Part shown: positions 8,244 through 10,237 of the stretch, piece after piece | Layout: every line of letters begins with the position of its first letter | Position numbering within the stretch: the first letter of the stretch is position 1 | Source: Chlorobium sp. | Lineage (GTDB): Bacteria > Bacteroidota > Chlorobiia > Chlorobiales > Chlorobiaceae | Reading direction: 5' to 3' | DNA: 10,237 nucleotides | NCBI GenBank assembly: GCA_026193435.1 | Contig: JAPHUN010000069.1 | Location: forward strand, 1 to 10,237 | Made by a program: the position numbers and the translations under genes | The notes under the pieces: model-generated | What the model was told of the DNA's origin: nothing | What the model saw: only the letters and a program-made list of their open reading frames with translations | Database searches by the model: none

Positions 8244-9710
8244 TTAAACAAGTTTTGCTCCAAGAAATTCCTTTACTTTCGAGATTTCGATTCTCTCCTG
8301 CTTTGCTGTATCACGATACCGTACTGTAACGGAGTGATCTTCTATTGAATCGTGATCGACCGTGAAGCAGAAAGGCGTTCCGATCTCGTCCTGCCGACGG
8401 TAACGTTTTCCGATTGAACCGGCATCGTCGTACTGTACCATGAAGTCAGCGGCCAGCTCATCCCGGAGTTTTGCGGCTTTTTCTCCCATTTCCCCTTTCT
8501 TCATCAGTGGCAGTATCGCTGCCTTTACCGGGGCGATTTTCGGCGCGAATCTCATCATGACGCGTTGTTCGCCGTCTATGACATCTTCTGTGTAGGAGTC
8601 GCAGAGCAGAGCCAGGAACAGCCGGTCGCTGCCTGCCGAGGTTTCGACCACATAGGGGATGTACCGTTCATTGGTTGTCTGATCGATATATTCCATGTTC
8701 TTGCCTGAAAATTCCTGATGCTGTTTCAGATCGAAATCGGTTCGTGAGTGGATGCCCTCGATCTCTTCGATTCCGAACGGGAACTCGAACTTGATGTCAT
8801 ACGCCAGATCGGCGTAATGGGCCAGCTTGTCGTGTTTATACCAGTGCAGCTTTTCAGGAGTGATGCCCAGCCTGTCGATATACCAGTTGAACCGTTCTTC
8901 ACGCCAGGACTCGAAGCTTTCCACCTGGGTGCCGGGTTTGACGAAATACTGCATTTCCATCTGTTCGAATTCAACCATGCGGAAGATGAAGTTGCCTTTC
9001 ACGATCTCGTTGCGGAATGCCTTGCCTATCTGCGCTATGCCGAAAGGCACTTTCATGCGGCTGGATTCGCGAACGTTATGGAAGTTCACGAAGATTCCCT
9101 GAGCGGTTTCCGGTCTCAGATAGACTTTGCCGGATGATTCGGCAAGCGCGCCCATATTGCATTGGAACATCAGGTTAAACTGGCGTACTTCTGTCCAGTC
9201 TGCTGAACCGGTGTCGGGAGCCTTGATCTCCTCTGCAATGATAATATCGTAGAATGCCCGGTTCTGGTCTTCTGCTTCAGAAGCGCTTTCATAGTAGGTA
9301 CTTACCCTGTGCGCCTCTTCTTCCTTGCCGTCGCGGCGAAGCTTCTCGATGTGGTTTTCTATAAGGTGGTCGGCACGGTAACGGCGCTTGGTTGTCTTGT
9401 CGTCGATCATCGGGTCGTTAAAGCTCGAAACATGGCCTGAAGCCTCCCAGACCGTCGGGTTCATCATGATCGAAGCGTCTATGCCCACGATGTTCTGGTG
9501 TTTTCTTGTCATCGATATCCACCAGAGGTCCTTGATATTTTTTTTCATCTCGCTGCCGAGCGGACCGTAGTCGAAGCAGGAGGAGAGCCCTCCGTAGATC
9601 TCCGAAGAGGGATAAATGAACCCTCGTCGCTTTGCAAGCGAGACAAGCTTGTTCATGACTTTCTCAGGAGACTGAGCTGCGCTCTGCACCCGTTTATCTG
9701 CATTGCTCAT
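8244..9710 (-). CDS. glyQS: Glycine--tRNA ligase, alpha2 (single-chain) type
   Basis: Class II aminoacyl-tRNA synthetase that activates glycine with ATP and charges tRNA-Gly. It is the homodimeric type also found in eukaryotes, archaea and many bacteria, not the alpha2beta2 GlyQ/GlyS type. With the start at 9710 it is 488 residues. Motif 1 region [16 protein letters not shown] lies at about 37-52. RPETAQG (199-205) and motif 2 FRNEI...[14 protein letters not shown] (232-256) bind ATP and glycine, and motif 3 is [14 protein letters not shown] (356-369). The anticodon-binding domain occupies about 390-486 ([10 protein letters not shown] onward). The frame is open to an ATG at 9767, adding 19 residues; the later ATG is chosen because the family's N-terminus starts close before [17 protein letters not shown]. 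Neither start has a clear ribosome binding site. It is the promoter-proximal gene of the leftward block. Confidence 0.95.
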   Translation of the reverse strand: MSNADKRVQSAAQSPEKVMNKLVSLAKRRGFIYPSSEIYGGLSSCFDYGPLGSEMKKNIKDLWWISMTRKHQNIVGIDASIMMNPTVWEASGHVSSFNDPMIDDKTTKRRYRADHLIENHIEKLRRDGKEEEAHRVSTYYESASEAEDQNRAFYDIIIAEEIKAPDTGSADWTEVRQFNLMFQCNMGALAESSGKVYLRPETAQGIFVNFHNVRESSRMKVPFGIAQIGKAFRNEIVKGNFIFRMVEFEQMEMQYFVKPGTQVESFESWREERFNWYIDRLGITPEKLHWYKHDKLAHYADLAYDIKFEFPFGIEEIEGIHSRTDFDLKQHQEFSGKNMEYIDQTTNERYIPYVVETSAGSDRLFLALLCDSYTEDVIDGEQRVMMRFAPKIAPVKAAILPLMKKGEMGEKAAKLRDELAADFMVQYDDAGSIGKRYRRQDEIGTPFCFTVDHDSIEDHSVTVRYRDTAKQERIEISKVKEFLGAKLV

Positions 9711-9828
9711 AGTTGTTTTCAGGTAGTAGTGTTGAAACCGTTTTTTCCCGACAACCCATTGGGTCATTGCAAGGAAACGGCCCGCTTTTGTACAGGTTAT
9801 TGCTGCAAGCCAGTAAGTACGTAAAACA

Positions 9829-9857
9829 TTGAATATAACAAACCGGAGAAATATACA
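9829..9857 (+). promoter_or_regulatory. Possible rightward promoter TTGAAT-17-TATACA
   Basis: TTGAAT (9829-9834) and TATACA (9852-9857) are spaced by exactly 17 bp, each a 4-of-6 match to the sigma-70 consensus. Transcription would start near 9864 and run into the GC-richer segment described next. It is incompatible with translation of the 53-codon ORF from its GTG at 9858, because that GTG would lie upstream of the RNA start. Confidence 0.3.
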
Positions 9858-10019
9858 GTGTTTGGTTATCCTGTGAGGCCCTGTTGTATCGCGGTTAAGC
9901 AGGATCGCGGTGATCCCCGCCGTCAGATAGCTCCGGATTCAGCAAGAGCCCTTCGCTCAGGTGATGACTCGCTTTCCTGGCGCCCAAAGCGCTCGAAAGT
10001 GCAGCACTTGTTGCGATAA
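9858..10019 (+). CDS. Possible small basic protein, 53 residues (GTG start)
   Basis: This open frame begins with GTG at 9858, preceded by GGAGA (9845-9849) at 8-nt spacing, and ends with TAA at 10017-10019. The product would be Arg-rich with a Cys-Cys pair near residue 9 (start [13 protein letters not shown], end [10 protein letters not shown]). It has no motif, signal peptide or membrane segment that I recognise. Codon-position GC is not clearly coding: by hand count about 62, 55 and 53 percent at positions 1, 2 and 3, with position 2 too high for a typical protein. The same stretch is rich in hairpins, so it may instead be a structured RNA or non-coding. Reported because the ribosome binding site is better than that of several real genes here. 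Confidence 0.22.
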   Translation: MFGYPVRPCCIAVKQDRGDPRRQIAPDSARALRSGDDSLSWRPKRSKVQHLLR

Positions 10020-10063
10020 AGGTTCATTTGTTCGGTATGATATATGGCGCTGCCGCCTGTTTT
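9864..10063 (+). ncRNA. Candidate structured RNA or leader, unidentified
   Basis: A 200-bp GC-richer island in AT-rich flanks with several local hairpins. GGATC/GATCC lies at 9902-9906 and 9912-9916, competing with GCGG/CCGC at 9907-9910 and 9917-9920. GAGC/GCTC lies at 9946-9949 and 9955-9958. GCGCT/AGTGC lies at 9989-9993 and 9998-10002 with loop CGAA. A long-range pair TATCGC (9887-9892) with GCGATA (10013-10018) could close the whole fold. GGCG/CGCC (10046-10049 and 10054-10057) followed by TGTTTT resembles a weak terminator. With the promoter above this would be a transcript of about 200 nt. It matches no riboswitch, SRP, tmRNA, 6S or RNase P core I can recall. Strand and identity are uncertain. 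Confidence 0.25.
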
Positions 10064-10096
10064 CAGGGGGGTAAAATACCTGTTAAGTGTATTTAT

Positions 10097-10102
10097 TATA
10101 AT
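10097..10102 (+). promoter_or_regulatory. TATAAT -10 element upstream of the exported-protein gene
   Basis: An exact TATAAT lies in an AT-rich stretch 90 bp before the ATG at 10193. No good -35 is found at 16-18 bp upstream, so an activator or an alternative -35 might be used. The predicted leader, about 85 nt, begins with a pyrimidine-rich tract (about 10103-10134) that includes TTTTATTC twice (10104-10111, 10113-10120) and a CTCTCTCTC run. Confidence 0.4.
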
Positions 10103-10192
10103 CTTTTATTCTTTTTATTCTTTCTCTCTCTCCTGTGCTGGCATGAAAGTTGATGCTACTGTTGTAGAACGCTAATCAACAGGAGAGTCACC

Positions 10193-10237
10193 ATGACACA
10201 GATCAGAAACATCATCATCGCAGTCGCACTCCTCACA
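10193..10237 (+). CDS. Start of a probable exported protein (truncated by window edge)
   Basis: Fifteen codons are visible: MTQIRNIIIAVALLT. One Arg followed by an uninterrupted hydrophobic run is the pattern of a signal peptide or N-terminal membrane anchor. The ATG has an excellent ribosome binding site, AGGAG at 10181-10185 with 7-nt spacing, the strongest in the window. That, together with the exact TATAAT upstream, suggests a well-expressed gene. The family cannot be named from 15 residues. Confidence 0.75.
   Translation, partial: MTQIRNIIIAVALLT

Noticed and set aside
9903..9940. Resemblance to the 3' half of an FMN riboswitch (CGGTGATCCCC ... CTCCGGAT)
   Set aside because: The conserved 5' half and the required junction sequences are missing and no riboflavin gene follows.
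9926..10074. Two further tiny ORFs, 36 codons rightward from 9964 and 33 codons leftward from 10027
   Set aside because: No usable ribosome binding site and no motif; they overlap the better-supported 53-codon frame and the hairpins.
1..10237. Mobile elements, CRISPR arrays, tRNA or rRNA genes
   Set aside because: No transposase, terminal inverted repeat pair, regularly spaced repeats, or tRNA/rRNA signature was seen on either strand.

Overview
The window reads as ordinary chromosome from a green sulfur bacterium (family Chlorobiaceae, for example Chlorobium, Chlorobaculum or Prosthecochloris; genus not resolved). The pointers are a chlorophyll-type geranylgeranyl reductase (BchP/ChlP clade, with the PCGGAIP motif), a neighbour belonging to protein families otherwise known mainly from cyanobacteria and chloroplasts (DUF2499/Ycf49 and DUF3593), and otherwise housekeeping genes of moderate GC. 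The gene content also resembles, from memory, the bchP (CT2256) neighbourhood of Chlorobaculum tepidum; this was not checked against any database.

Layout. Positions 1-1725 are transcribed leftward: the 5' third of gyrB (running off the left edge), then yraN and rnhB, which form a tight two-gene unit (rnhB upstream, yraN 13 bp behind it). A 154-bp divergent intergenic region separates them from a rightward block: rng (RNase G/E family, 1880-3598), dapD (tetrahydrodipicolinate N-succinyltransferase, 3734-4591) and a carboxyl-terminal processing peptidase (4632-6323). That block meets a leftward block tail to tail, with an 11-bp overlap of the coding ends. The leftward block is, in transcription order, glyQS (9710 to 8244), bchP (8142 to 7003) and a DUF2499-DUF3593 membrane protein (7002 to 6313). 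The last two are joined by TAA-ATG with no gap. The right end (9711-10237) is mostly non-coding. It contains a doubtful 53-codon ORF or structured RNA, a TATAAT-type promoter with a pyrimidine-rich leader, and the first 15 codons of a rightward gene for an exported protein.

Function. The genes cover DNA topology (GyrB), removal of RNA from DNA (RNase HII), a small RecB-like putative nuclease (YraN), RNA decay/rRNA processing (RNase G), lysine/peptidoglycan precursor synthesis (DapD), envelope proteolysis (Ctp), glycyl-tRNA charging (GlyRS) and reduction of the (bacterio)chlorophyll alcohol tail (BchP). No mobile element, CRISPR array, tRNA or rRNA was seen.

Novelty. I found no obvious new multi-gene system. 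The best lead is the single-chain DUF2499-DUF3593 membrane protein translationally coupled to bchP, which suggests an uncharacterised partner in pigment-tail reduction or pigment-membrane assembly. Secondary leads are the 9.86-10.06 kb segment and a long acidic insert in the S1 domain of RNase G.
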